Source: Pardosa pseudoannulata
Lineage: Eukaryota > Arthropoda > Arachnida > Araneae > Lycosidae
Assembly (NCBI GenBank): GCA_032207245.1
Contig: CM063502.1
Span: 109,395,191 to 109,459,190 of the forward strand
DNA: 64,000 nt
Direction: 5' to 3'
The notes beneath the pieces are model-generated. The model saw only the letters and a list, made by a program, of their open reading frames with translations. It made no database searches and was not told the origin of the DNA. Of this stretch, positions 11,826-21,758 are shown piece after piece; position 1 is the first letter of the stretch, and each line of letters begins with the position of its first letter. A program made the translations under genes and the position numbers.

Positions 11826-12840
11826 AATCGATTTATAATTTCCTCTCGATTTTAAGCAGTTCAATTTTTCCAGATTTTTATTCTTGGTAAAATTGTTCAA
11901 TCCTTTAATCGCATTAAGTTATCACACTTTATGACAGGTATCTGTGGTGATTTATGTATCCGCCTGTCATCTTGTAATTTTTCCTTTTAAAGTTCAGGAT
12001 TTGGGTTGAAATGTTTGCATGCTATTGACCTTCCAGATGTTGCTGATTTACTTTATTTAAACATATATTACTTTGATTAATGAATCAAATGACAGTGATT
12101 TGTAGTCGCCAAGATCCTTAACTTCGGAAATATCTTTCACCAATGAAGAGGTGACAAATTGTAGTCAAAGCAGTTTTCAGCGATGATACTTCTATGACCA
12201 CTTGCCACAGAGGACGTGTCAATGAATATCATTTGTTTGCAGAGTGTTAATGTTTTACAGTGATATACAATTTATCACTGTCATTCATCACAAGATTGAA
12301 GGCGCTTCGGGATCTAGCGGTCAATATACATACCGAAATATGTCTGCAAATTTTAAATTTCATTCATTGTCATTTCCGCTAGGGAAAAATAATGTTTCAA
12401 ACATAGACAAGGACGATGACAAAAGACTAGGTAATCTAGCATTTATATCCCCGCATATAGCTTTCAAATTCAGAAAATTTTATCAAGTAGCTTAGAATGA
12501 AGTAAGCTTAGAATGAGATTATCAATACTTGAAAGAAATTTTGCTTATACATAAAATTAAAAAGGAAATACTTCTATTCCTTTTTTCTCCAGCACTGTTA
12601 CGGCTTTGTCATTAGACATCTATCTATTCAAAACCACCCATGCATTAGTCAATTTATTAGATTAGAGTCATGAAGGTGACTGAAATTACTGTGTACTAGG
12701 AAAGTTCACAAATATACCTAAACCTTTTTCTTTGTTTCTACACAAGACCACTTAATAAAAGTTTATTAAGATTGCGCAGTACAAAAGGTATAATTATGGA
12801 ATATTGTCTCACAAATCAAGACTATATGATTATATGAAAC
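11826..12840. other. AT-rich stretch with an unassigned 83-codon frame
   Basis: A plus-strand frame at 12244-12495 is somewhat less biased in composition than its surroundings. It has no recognisable domain, no signal peptide and no visible promoter or splice context. I treat it as probably chance. Nothing else is recognised in this stretch. Confidence 0.4.
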
Positions 12841-13145
12841 GAATTGATAATTCGATCGGTGTTGTACTTTATGTTGCTATAATTTTTCCCACTGGAATGC
12901 AATCGAGAATTGAAAATAACAATGTGAAAGAAAAAAAAATAAAAAAAAAATAAATAAAAAAACCCAATCTTTATATTGTTGATATTCATCTTTTACATGT
13001 GATTGTAAGCTATAACACTTACTTATTCAAATTTAAAATATATATTTTTTTTCTAAATTCAAAGTTCTAAATTGTGTTTTTTACATTAAAAAAATTGATT
13101 TTTTTGACCGGCCTATTTAAAAGAAAATGTGAATTAAGGCGTTAA
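12841..13145 (+). mobile_element. 5'-truncated TTAA MITE, CCCC family
   Basis: The segment matches the 3' three-fifths of the elements at 16725-17269 and 34728-35138. Shared blocks are GATAATTCGA, TTGTACTTTATGTTGCTATA, AATGCAATCGAGAATTGAAA, GATTGTAAGCTATAACACTT and CTAAATTGTG. It ends in TTAAGGCG followed by TTAA at 13142-13145, close to the family terminus TTAAGGGG-TTAA. The 5' terminus and palindrome are missing. Confidence 0.85.
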
Positions 13146-13146
13146 A

Positions 13147-13281
13147 GCGCTACCGTCAGTGCTATGTATCACGAGAGCTAGTTAAGTTAGAAATTACTGT
13201 TTAAAGACGATCACGAATGACTATGGACATCCATACGTGCATCGGAATTCGAACATGCAGACTCTGATACAGAAAGCCAGG
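13147..13281 (-). mobile_element. Decayed SINE abutting the MITE
   Basis: Read on the minus strand this is SINE body and head: AGCGCTAC, ACGAGAGCTAG, TGTTTAAAGACGATCACGAA, GGACATCCATACGTGCATCG and a GTTCGAATTCC B-box-like motif. It starts immediately after the MITE's TTAA. An intact SINE has GTTAGGAGCGCTAC at this point. The MITE may therefore have inserted at a TTAA-like site in the SINE tail, though its lost left end prevents proof. Confidence 0.65.
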
Positions 13282-13477
13282 TCTTTAATTTGGAAAAGGG
13301 AAATTAAGAAAAACAAAACTTTATTTTAGGCATGCAAGATTTTGATTCAAAATCCTTTTTTTTCATACGCAATAAAAAAAATCTAGTAATAAATCTATAT
13401 TTAAAATTCCCTAATTATATTTTCTGGCAGACCTTAAATCCCCATTTATGCATACTTACACACATATCTACCTATGA

Positions 13478-13494
13478 CTCTCTCTCTCTCTCTG

Positions 13495-13549
<55 letters not shown>

Positions 13550-13562
13550 TATAATATATATT
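13478..13562. repeat. (CT)n-(TA)n compound microsatellite
   Basis: A short CT run is followed by interrupted TA repeats containing TATTTATA and TAATAT breaks. The reading frame across it is not a gene. Confidence 0.95.
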
Positions 13563-13602
13563 TTAAAATTATGGTTAAGATATTTACAATAATTATACAA
13601 TG

Positions 13603-13645
13603 TTCAGAAGTATGCATTAAAATTTTAAATATGCATTCTTCTGAA
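13603..13645. repeat. Inverted repeat, 14 of 15 paired
   Basis: TTCAGAAGTATGCAT at 13603-13617 pairs with ATGCATTCTTCTGAA at 13631-13645, with one mismatch and a 13-nt spacer. It lies just after the compound microsatellite. The flanking sequence to 14221 holds no gene. Confidence 0.75.
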
Positions 13646-14221
13646 ATAAATCAAATGCACATGAGGGGAAATGTTATTCTGGTTATGATATTTATATTCA
13701 GTTTACGTGAATGAAGCAATAAAGTCATTTTTTCTTCTCTTCGAAGGTGAGGAATAGATATATTACCTCTCTATCCTTTAAGATGGAGTTCACATGACAT
13801 AAAGTTTCCCCACCTTCAAGAAATTTATGTCTGAAAATAATCTAATCTTCATTGGGTAATGCATTTACACAACTAAGCGTTAAGGATACAGAGCCTTAAA
13901 TGTGAATTGAATACTAATTGTGACATTCAATAACTTCGCTAAATGAGAATCATTTGTCTCCAATTAATGTGCGAAGTGACAGGTTCACAAACTAAAGTGA
14001 TAAATATTTTCCAATTACTTTAGCATGTGTGTGTAAAAATAACATGAAGAACGCCTACAAAACGGTTTTACTAAACGCAGTTTAACGATTTCACTACAGA
14101 TGAAAATAGGGTTTAACCCTTTATATCTCAACAACACTGAACTGAAAAATGTTTAAAAAAATAATTTAAGGGGATTTGGTAGACTTGTTTTGAAGAAAAT
14201 ATTGGGTTTTCAATATATGGC

Positions 14222-14440
14222 TTAACACATTGTAATTGGAACATATAGTAGTACGTTTTCTGACAATTCATACTTGAATGACCGTTGTCCTATTTATAAG
14301 ACAGCTAATTACTTAAAAAATGAGAAATATTTTTTCAAAATTTTGGTTTTATATGCTTAATTACACCATATACTAATGATATGGATGAAGTTTTATTAAC
14401 TTACAGAAATATTTAGTTGGTGTGGTACAATATGGGTTAA
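14222..14440. mobile_element. Short relative of the TTAACACATTGT MITE
   Basis: It starts TTAACACATTGTAATTGGAA and continues with ATAGTAGTACGTTTTCTGAC, nearly identical to the start of the element at 14502. A possible right end is ACAATATGGGTTAA at 14427-14440, a mutated match to ACAATGTGTTAA. The interior is different and shorter (219 bp in all), so this is either an internally deleted copy or a solo terminus. The left end is firm and the right end is tentative. Confidence 0.6.
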
Positions 14441-14501
14441 TAACACACACTAGCTCAGAATACAAGCTAATAATGTATTATACCGAAGTTAATGCTTTTT
14501 A

Positions 14502-15061
14502 TTAACACATTGTATGCGGGACACGTAATAGTACGTTTTCTGACGATTGATACTTTATCGCGAGTCACGTACTAGTACGGGTTAGTGTAACAACATAGTT
14601 TGTTTTTGGGTACAAAAATAACGTTATATACAGGAAAACGAAGCCGAATGTTTTTGTCTACAGATTCGGGAAAAATTTAGATAGATAAAAACTAGTTTTT
14701 ACATTTTTAGTTTTATGATTTCTTTTTTCATTTTTTTTTAAATGTAAAAATGTTTATATATAACATAATTCGAAAAAATTAAAATTATATACTACTATTT
14801 CTAATTGATTTTTCCCATTTAAGATACTATTATAAATTTATCCACTAAAAAGTATATTTTTTGTTTACAAAAATCTTATGGTTGTTATTTATATATTTCT
14901 ATTTATATATTTGTTTATATATTTCAATATAAAATACAAAAAGTTGATTAAAAAGATAATTTTCGATCTATTGAGATTTAACTAAATAACTAAATTTACT
15001 CGCAAAACGCCCGCTCACGGTACAATTCCAATGCAAAATGTACCCGCACACAATGTGTTAA
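14502..15061 (+). mobile_element. TTAA-target MITE (CACATTGT family), copy 1
   Basis: Ends are TTAACACATTGTATGCGG and CCGCACACAATGTGTTAA, terminal inverted repeats of about 18 bp including the TTAA target. The 560-bp interior is AT-rich and has no transposase frame. A copy in the opposite orientation lies at 21220-21758 and matches over its whole length. TTAA targets with short inverted ends are characteristic of piggyBac-type elements, so this is probably a non-autonomous derivative. Near the left end is GTACTAGTAC, a 10-bp palindrome. Confidence 0.88.
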
Positions 15062-16616
15062 AATTTTGTTTTAAACATCAAGAATATTGTGAGAAAATTT
15101 TAAGACTGTGTAATAATTAGAAAGTATAAAAAATCCTTTTTATCGTGATTGTGCCCTTTTGTATCAATTATTTATATTGCCTTAATTAATTCATTTATCT
15201 ATTTTAAAAAACATTCTAAAAAACAGAATGTAATATATAAACGAATATTTCAATAAAAAGGGGAAAGAATTGTTTATGCTTCTGGATATTTTTAAAATAA
15301 AGTTCTGTAAATGTAAGGAACTATGAACAAGAAAAATATTTTTAATGACATTAATGTTCTATAAATTTCAATTAATGGTATTATATTTTATTATTTATGC
15401 GTCTATAACGTACTAGATATACTTAAAGTATAATTTTAAGAAAGTAGTAAGTTTGATAGCGATGTAAATATATATTTTATTATATCGTTTCTCAATAATT
15501 TAATTCTGCTTTGCTTCAGTTTATAAAACATGTCTACAATTATAAAATAAGGAGATAAATTTGTAAAAAACAATGGTTACAATTAATAAAAAAATATAAC
15601 AAAATCATGAATTCATATAAAATTTTAGCATCTTCGATAATCTTTTAAATATTTATTTCCATTTGAAATAAATATTTAAATAATTTTTTTCTCGGTTTGT
15701 GTTTTTTGCATGCATATAACTATATTCAAAATGTTACAACTGAAACAAATATAAATAAAATAACTTGGTTTTTACACACATATAAAAATGTTTATCTAAG
15801 AGATTATCTAAAAGAATAAGAGTTTTATTCTGCATTGTTTTTTTTTTAATTTAAAATATATAGAAATGCGTATTTTTTTATACATTTTTACATGTAATAT
15901 TTTTTTCAAGAAACAATCATTAAATTCCAAATTCTATCCCACAATTATTTCGAATAGTGTTATAAATATAAAAAATGGTGAATAAGCATTAAAAAATGAA
16001 TAAGAAGAAAGATTTTTTTTAAATTCTCAATTTTCTAACTAATATTTAAAGAAATCTCCCCAATTTTCCCGCTCGAAATCTACATATGTAATATCATTCT
16101 TTTAGGATATGTAAAGTAATAATATTATTTTTCCTTTTCAGCAAAGGAAAAAGAAATTCTATAAACAATATGAGTATATGCTTTTATGTATAATTATAAA
16201 ATTTTTAAGTATATGCTCTTATTTATAACTTTGACATTTCAATCTGTATTTTATAATTTATTTATTACACGATTATGGATTTTCGATAATCGATATTTCA
16301 TGATTTTTTATCCCTTGTATAAACATTTACTTTTTTAGACTTTGGTAGATCGGCTAAAATCATGAAAATAGCCTTTTCTACTACAAATCTTCACCTTACC
16401 TCCTTACACGTGATACCAAATAAATTTTTTCCCGAAGTTTAATTTTTTTTTTAGAAATACCATTTTATGGTATTGGAAATGGAAGATTATGATTAATGAA
16501 GGCAGTCTAAAATATTGAAATTTGTTTAAATTTTAAATTTTGCTCCGTGAAATTCATAATAAAAGTTAGATATAAGACATTTCTTTATATCATATTCGTC
16601 AAAAAAGAAATAATAC
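15062..16616. other. AT-rich stretch with one strong hairpin
   Basis: No gene. TTTAAATATTTATTTC at 15644-15659 is a perfect inverse of 15665-15680 with a 5-nt loop. Being pure A/T apart from the end G/C pair, it may be chance. Poly(A) and poly(T) runs are frequent. Confidence 0.6.
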
Positions 16617-16724
16617 TCTATATATTCAAAATATTTTTATATATAAAATTCTTCTGTATGTGTGTGTGTAATAAAACACCTCCTAAACGGCTGGTCTGAT
16701 TTTGATGAAATTTTGTGTATGTAA

Positions 16725-17269
16725 TTAACCCCTTAAAGTGCGCGCTCGAGTAAACTCGAGCGCGCTAAACTAGCCAAACTGTGGGCACTCGAGATAATTC
16801 GAGCGGCGTTGTACTTTATGTTGCTATAATTTTTCACACTTGAATGCAAATCGAGATTTGAAAATCGTACGTTACAATCTCATGTAAAGGATAAATATCA
16901 ATAAAACAATCGTTTTATTGATATTTATCCTTTACATGGGATTGTAAGCTATAATACTTACTTATTCAAGTATAAAACATATATTTTTTTTCAAATAAAA
17001 AATGTATACATTTTTTTTTTCAAAATAATAATGTTTATTCTGAAAAGGGAATTCGAAAAGAAAGATAAAAAAAAGTCATTATACGAGAAAAATTACAAAA
17101 GTCGACTATTTTCAGCAATGTTATCAAAATCCAAAATTGCAATAAAAATTTTGCTTATTTTTGCATTTTTGTAATTTTCTTGACAAGACAACGTTCTAAA
17201 TTGTGATTTTACATTAAAAAATTTATTTTTTTGCCGGCCTTTTAAAAAAATTGTAGATTAAGGGGTTAA
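16725..17269 (+). mobile_element. TTAA MITE (CCCC family) nested in Helitron-like element
   Basis: TTAA at 16725-16728 is followed by CCCCTTAA, and the right end is TTAAGGGG followed by TTAA at 17266-17269. Five bases inside the left terminus is a GC-rich stem, CGCGCTCGAG at 16741-16750 with CTCGAGCGCG at 16755-16764. The interior carries a 27-bp perfect inverted duplication (separate entry). No transposase frame is visible. Deleting the element rejoins GTGTATG with GTAGATTTATGAATGG into continuous Helitron-like sequence. Confidence 0.9.
16872..16947. repeat. Long near-perfect hairpin inside the MITE
   Basis: The arm at 16881-16907 is the exact reverse complement of 16912-16938 (27 bp, loop AATC). 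Pairing continues outward through TTACAATC/GATTGTAA with one mismatch, giving about 36 bp of arm. The sister MITEs at 12841 and 34728 contain only the right arm (GTTTTATTGATATTTATC-like or TTTACATG-GATTGTAAG), so the left arm is a local inverted duplication. Confidence 0.92.
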
Positions 17270-17400
17270 GTAGATTTATGAATGGTTTAGATTCACAATT
17301 TGATCCGATAAAAAATATTTTTTATTAAAAATCCAAAATTGTGCGCCTATTGAGATTATTATAATGTAGCTTGAAACCTTTCGCTATCAACATATCTATT

Positions 17401-17465
17401 GCGCGGTGGCCAGCTCAACGGGCTTCAGTGCAAGAAATCCCAGGATTGAATCCTCGTCCAGGCGA
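17401..17465 (+). repeat. tRNA-like segment within Helitron-like element
   Basis: GCGCGGTGGCCAGCTCAACG resembles a tRNA 5' arm and A box. AGGATTGAATCCTCGTCC, about 25 bases later, resembles a T arm with B box. There is no proper acceptor stem or anticodon arm. It is probably a captured SINE head rather than a tRNA gene. Confidence 0.4.
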
Positions 17466-17652
17466 TGTGGGAATTTTAAGTTAGTTTAATTACGTTTGTG
17501 ATGATTGTAAGCGTGGTGGCGTCAAGTATTTTTAAAATAAGTTTTTTATCGCTTTTCCATCAAAATGATCTAATTTATAATTTATTTAAAAACATTTTAC
17601 AAGTTTTGGATTTACAGAGTTAAAACAGGACAACGTCTATCTGGTCGTCTAG

Positions 17653-18690
17653 TATCTTGATAATATAATAAGGAAATAAAGAAATTTACATTGAAATTTG
17701 AGACACAAGAATCATTTTAAAAGTTAAGAAAAGTTGAATGTAAAAAAATATTTTCATTGAATTATCCATCAGCCAACGTATGTGTACAAAGTTTCATAAC
17801 TTTCAGTTTAGCTTTTAAGCATTTAGTTTGTAAAACTTAAAGAAGTAGAAAAAAAGTTTTCAGTTTAACGCTTTCAAATAAGATCGTCTTTCTTTTCTAA
17901 TCTACTTTACGGCCTTCGAATTTCAATTAGAGCTAAAATAAAACATTTTTTATTTCTGAATGAATGTATAAACATTTTCTCTATGTTTCACACTTTAGTT
18001 CAACTGCTGTATAGTTTTGTATAAGGCATTAATTTGACTTCTTATTATTGTCATTTTTAACTATACTTTGGGGGTCATTTATTTGCGTGCTGATAAAATC
18101 ATTTTTATATGCCCTTGTGTGATTTTGAATGATTGTATATTACTTTGAAATTCAAAGACTACTTTTTAGTTTTTAATAACATTGTCATTCAGCCCATTTT
18201 ATTTCTTCCAACTCATTTCTCTATCGGACATTTTTTTTTCAAACATAGATGTTTAAGGAAAATGAGAGCTACCTATTTGCTAAGACATATTTTCTCTAAG
18301 TATGTCAGGAAAAGATATTTACTTCTATTGATATTTCTTTCTTTTAATTTTGGACAATTTTTTTTCTAAAACCTTGAAACGAATACAACTGAAAATCGAA
18401 ATACTTATCTGTGATTATCGAAAAGTATTGGAAAAATAATACAGTCCAATGTTGAAAAACTTCTTTAACAGATTTGTCTTACTCTTGCGGTTTTTTGAGT
18501 CCAAAATCCAAGTATGACAAAAGAAAACCGCATCTACTAGTTTTATAAGTTTTAAAATACAATTTTTTATAAGTTTTCAGTGAATTTTGTTATAGTTTTC
18601 CTCATTTTCTAAGTTGTTCTTTAGTTGCTTCTCCAAATCCATGCATATGGTTTATAGACGTTTTGGTTCTCCAACCAGGCCATCTCGTTG
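17653..18690. other. AT-rich non-coding stretch
   Basis: Nothing recognised. A plus-strand frame at 18133-18369 is rich in Phe, Leu and Ile, as expected from AT-rich DNA, and has no domain signature. Confidence 0.55.
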
Positions 18691-18787
18691 CTGGGATGGA
18701 TATTCATAGCCTTTCAGAGTCGACTTTAAGCAGTAAGTCCCAGTCTCATAATAAAAGACGCAGACCGTAGAGCTGCAAATGAAGCCT
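18691..18787 (+). mobile_element. SINE 3' half
   Basis: GGGATGGATATTCATAGCCT, then AGTCGACTTTAAGCAGTAAG, then TCCCAGTCTCAT, and an AGAGCTGCAAATGAAGCC tail align with the body and 3' end of the SINE at 35554-35729. The promoter half is absent. Confidence 0.75.
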
Positions 18788-18838
18788 AATCTTATTCAAG
18801 GCCAACAACTAAACAGAGGGACACATGCGATCAAATTC

Positions 18839-18866
18839 ACACACATACACACACACACACATATAC

Positions 18867-18919
<53 letters not shown>

Positions 18920-18927
18920 TGTGTGTG
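18839..18927. repeat. (CA)n-(TA)n-(TG)n compound microsatellite
   Basis: A CA run passes through alternating AT into a TG run. The whole block is therefore an imperfect palindrome able to fold on itself. Confidence 0.97.
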
Positions 18928-19281
18928 AAATAACTTAATATAACGTTCACATACATCAAAAATACGTAGAATAATGTACCCGAGTTGATTGATGCAGACT
19001 TACAAAAACATCTTTTATTTAGACACCAGATAACACACAAATCCCCTTCGGGAAAAGGAACAAAAACACAGTAAATATTTGATGATATATTACATCACGT
19101 TCTCAAAGGGAAACCGCGAAATCTGTATGCTGGGCCTTTTTATTAACTAATGGAAGGGTCGTGGCTCCAGGTAGTACGTCAAAAAATTAATTAACGTGAC
19201 TGCGGTTCTAAATTTAAGGTGCCTAGAAATGACCGTTCGCAGCCATATTTAAAAAAAAATGTGTTTTAGAATTTTATTATT

Positions 19282-19283
<2 letters not shown>

Positions 19284-19369
<86 letters not shown>
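19284..19369. repeat. (TA)n microsatellite, left of LTR-like block
   Basis: An uninterrupted TA run of about 86 bp. It is separated from the TA run at 19681 only by the LTR-like block. Confidence 0.98.
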
Positions 19370-19377
19370 CAAACCTC

Positions 19378-19680
19378 TGACAATTCAAAGAGCCGACGAT
19401 GTCTTGATAATGTCTTTATTCATTGCTATTGCGCAGTTACACATTCAACCACTAAACATGGCACCAGTCATATGCCGGGAATGGGCTAACAATAGAGCCT
19501 TGCTCAACGTGGATTCATTAGCAACCCTACCTCAAGATATTCTCAATTATTATCCGCAATTATTATCCGTCATGTGTTTTTATTTGGAGTTATTAGTGAT
19601 TCATGCGCCTGCATTAAAGAGTTCGCTGTGTTTTCGGCCTTTAAACCCCTAAATTATTAACTTTATGTTTTTGAACCTGA

Positions 19681-19682
<2 letters not shown>
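19378..19682 (-). mobile_element. Possible solo LTR between two (AT)n tracts
   Basis: On the minus strand the block starts TGTCAGGTTCAAAAAC and ends TTTGAATTGTCA. That gives TG...CA termini and about 305 bp, a normal LTR size. It has AATAAA (plus-strand 19415-19420) about 40 bp before its 3' end. Its base composition differs sharply from the pure TA repeats on both sides. Target duplications cannot be read because both flanks are repeats. The plus-strand 82-codon frame inside it is not a recognised protein. There is no primer-binding site or internal retroelement sequence. Confidence 0.45.
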
Positions 19683-19972
<290 letters not shown>

Positions 19973-20029
19973 CCAAGAGAAAAAGATATTTTGCTCAAGA
20001 ATCCGACTCATACCGAAATGTTTTGTAGA

Positions 20030-21219
20030 CACATAAAGTTAGGCCTAACAAAATAGTTTTGGGAAAGCCTTACCAAAAGATAGATTTGAATTTGGAACAT
20101 TTTACCATTATCAGCCACATTTAAATTAGGCACTTATAAAGGACACACTTGTTGATACACCTATAAAATGTAAGTTTTATAAAATTATTATAGTTTTTGT
20201 GTAAATCTATTAATTTAATCCACTATATAGAAAAAATACAACAAAATCGTTTATTTATTACGTAACTTAAAATGCTGCAACATAAAATATTTTTGTATCC
20301 ACATATGAGTTATAACTTGTTACAACATTCATCTTGATATTTCAAATAAACAACTCCACATTTAAATATCACTTCTAAGGAATAAAATAAAAAACTAGAA
20401 TTATTTTTATATAAATTTGTTACATATAAAGTTATAAAATAGAAAATAATGATATTAAGCTAAACAAAATTATATAACAGCGATACAGTTAAAATTAATC
20501 TTCAAATTGTCGTAATCTGTGTGAATATATAATAATTAATACTAAAGCTAAATTTTCGAAGACTGCACAAAATACACACAGAAGCCAATCTGACCTCAAG
20601 GTTGCACGTTATCCATTTATGAAATTGACAATGATTGAAGTACCCCTGCAATAATTTTCTGCATCTATGTGTAAATTTTTAGAAAAAGGCACTGGCCTCC
20701 GAAAGATAGTGTTTTATTTCAATTTTGAATTAAAAATTACTTTAAATGAAAGGGAGGCTTAGAAATACTTTAAACTGGTCGTTATCAAGTTCTCCGGGAA
20801 CATAAAAAGACTTAATACCTCCAATGTAAAACAGTATGCTGAAAAATTTCAAAAGTTTGGATGTTTGACGAACCTTGATGTTTTCTTATAGAATTTGGGT
20901 AATTGTTAATAGCAAGGTGATTTGTATCAGGAAGCTGTATCAGGAATTACCAATATGAAGGAAGTCTGTTGTTATTCACACCACTGACATTTTCAGCAAG
21001 TGATTCACGGGAAAAAAACAGAATAACCAGAAATTTAAGAAGTGGAAAAGGAAATATTAGCCAATGAACACTTAAAACCAATGTAATAGAGAGATATTTT
21101 CCTGTTTAAAATATCTGCATTGTAATATTAATATATTGTCCCACTAATTCTCGTTAAGAAAAAACCGTGTTCAGAGATGGATTAAGCACAAAAAGTATCA
21201 CAATAATCAGCTAATAATG
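20030..21219. other. Non-coding stretch, nothing recognised
   Basis: Moderately AT-rich without tandem structure, long frames or tRNA-like boxes. Confidence 0.55.
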
Positions 21220-21758
21220 TTAACATATTGTGTGCGGATACATTTCGCAGCGGAATTGTACCGGGAGCCGGCGTTTTGCCTGTAAATTTATTTATTCAGT
21301 TAAATCTCAACAGATCGAAAATTATTTAATTTTTTAACCAACTTTTCGTATTTTATATTGAAATATATAAACAAATATATAAATAGAAATATATAAATAA
21401 CAACCATAAGATTTTTGTAAACAAAAAATATATTTTTTAGTGGATAAATTTATAATAGTATCGTAAATATGAAAAATCAAATAGAAATAGTAGTATATAG
21501 TTTTAATTTTTTCGAATTATGTTATATATAAACATTTTTACATTATAAAAAATGAAAGACAAGAACATTCGGCTTCGTTTTCCTGTATATACCGTTATTT
21601 TTGTACCCACAAACAAACCATGTTGTTACACTAACCCGTACTAGTACGTGACCCGAGCTCAAGTATCAATCGTCAGAAAACGTACTAGCACGTGTCCCGC
21701 GCTCAAGTATCAATCGTCAGAAAACGTACTAGTACATGTTCCGCTTACAATGTGTTAA
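21220..21758 (-). mobile_element. TTAA-target MITE (CACATTGT family), copy 2
   Basis: An inverted copy of the element at 14502-15061. It begins TTAACATATTGTGTGCGG and ends TTACAATGTGTTAA. The interior matches end to end, for example CGAAAATTAT, CATAAGATTTTTGTAAAC, AACATTCGGCTTCGTTTTCC and TACACTAACCCGTACTAGTA. It differs from copy 1 by an extra tandem unit near its right end (separate entry). Confidence 0.9.
21637..21740. repeat. 44-bp tandem repeat inside the MITE, about 2.4 units
   Basis: CGTACTAGTACGTG, CGTACTAGCACGTG and CGTACTAGTACATG start at 21637, 21681 and 21725, exactly 44 bp apart. Each is followed by CTCAAGTATCAATCGTCAG or, in the last unit, the MITE terminus. Copy 1 of the element has one such unit. 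The palindrome GTACTAGTAC sits at the same place in each unit. Confidence 0.93.

Larger units (their letters stand above)
16617..17652 (+). mobile_element. Helitron-like non-autonomous element
   Basis: The proposed 5' end TCTATATATTC is followed by TTCTGTATGTGTGTGT and AAACGGCTGGTCTGATTTTG. The 3' end reads ACAGGACAACGTCTATCTGG, then TCGTCTAG with T following. A 5' TC and a 3' CTAG preceding T fit Helitron rules, and a weak GGAC/GTC hairpin precedes the end. There is no terminal inverted repeat and no target duplication, as expected. I recall this AAACGGCTGG...CTAGT pair as common in arthropod Helitron repeats. No Rep/helicase coding is present. About 545 bp of the interior is a nested MITE. 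Confidence 0.6.

Noticed and set aside
17401..17465. Functional tRNA gene
   Set aside because: A- and B-box-like motifs exist, but acceptor and anticodon stems cannot be formed.
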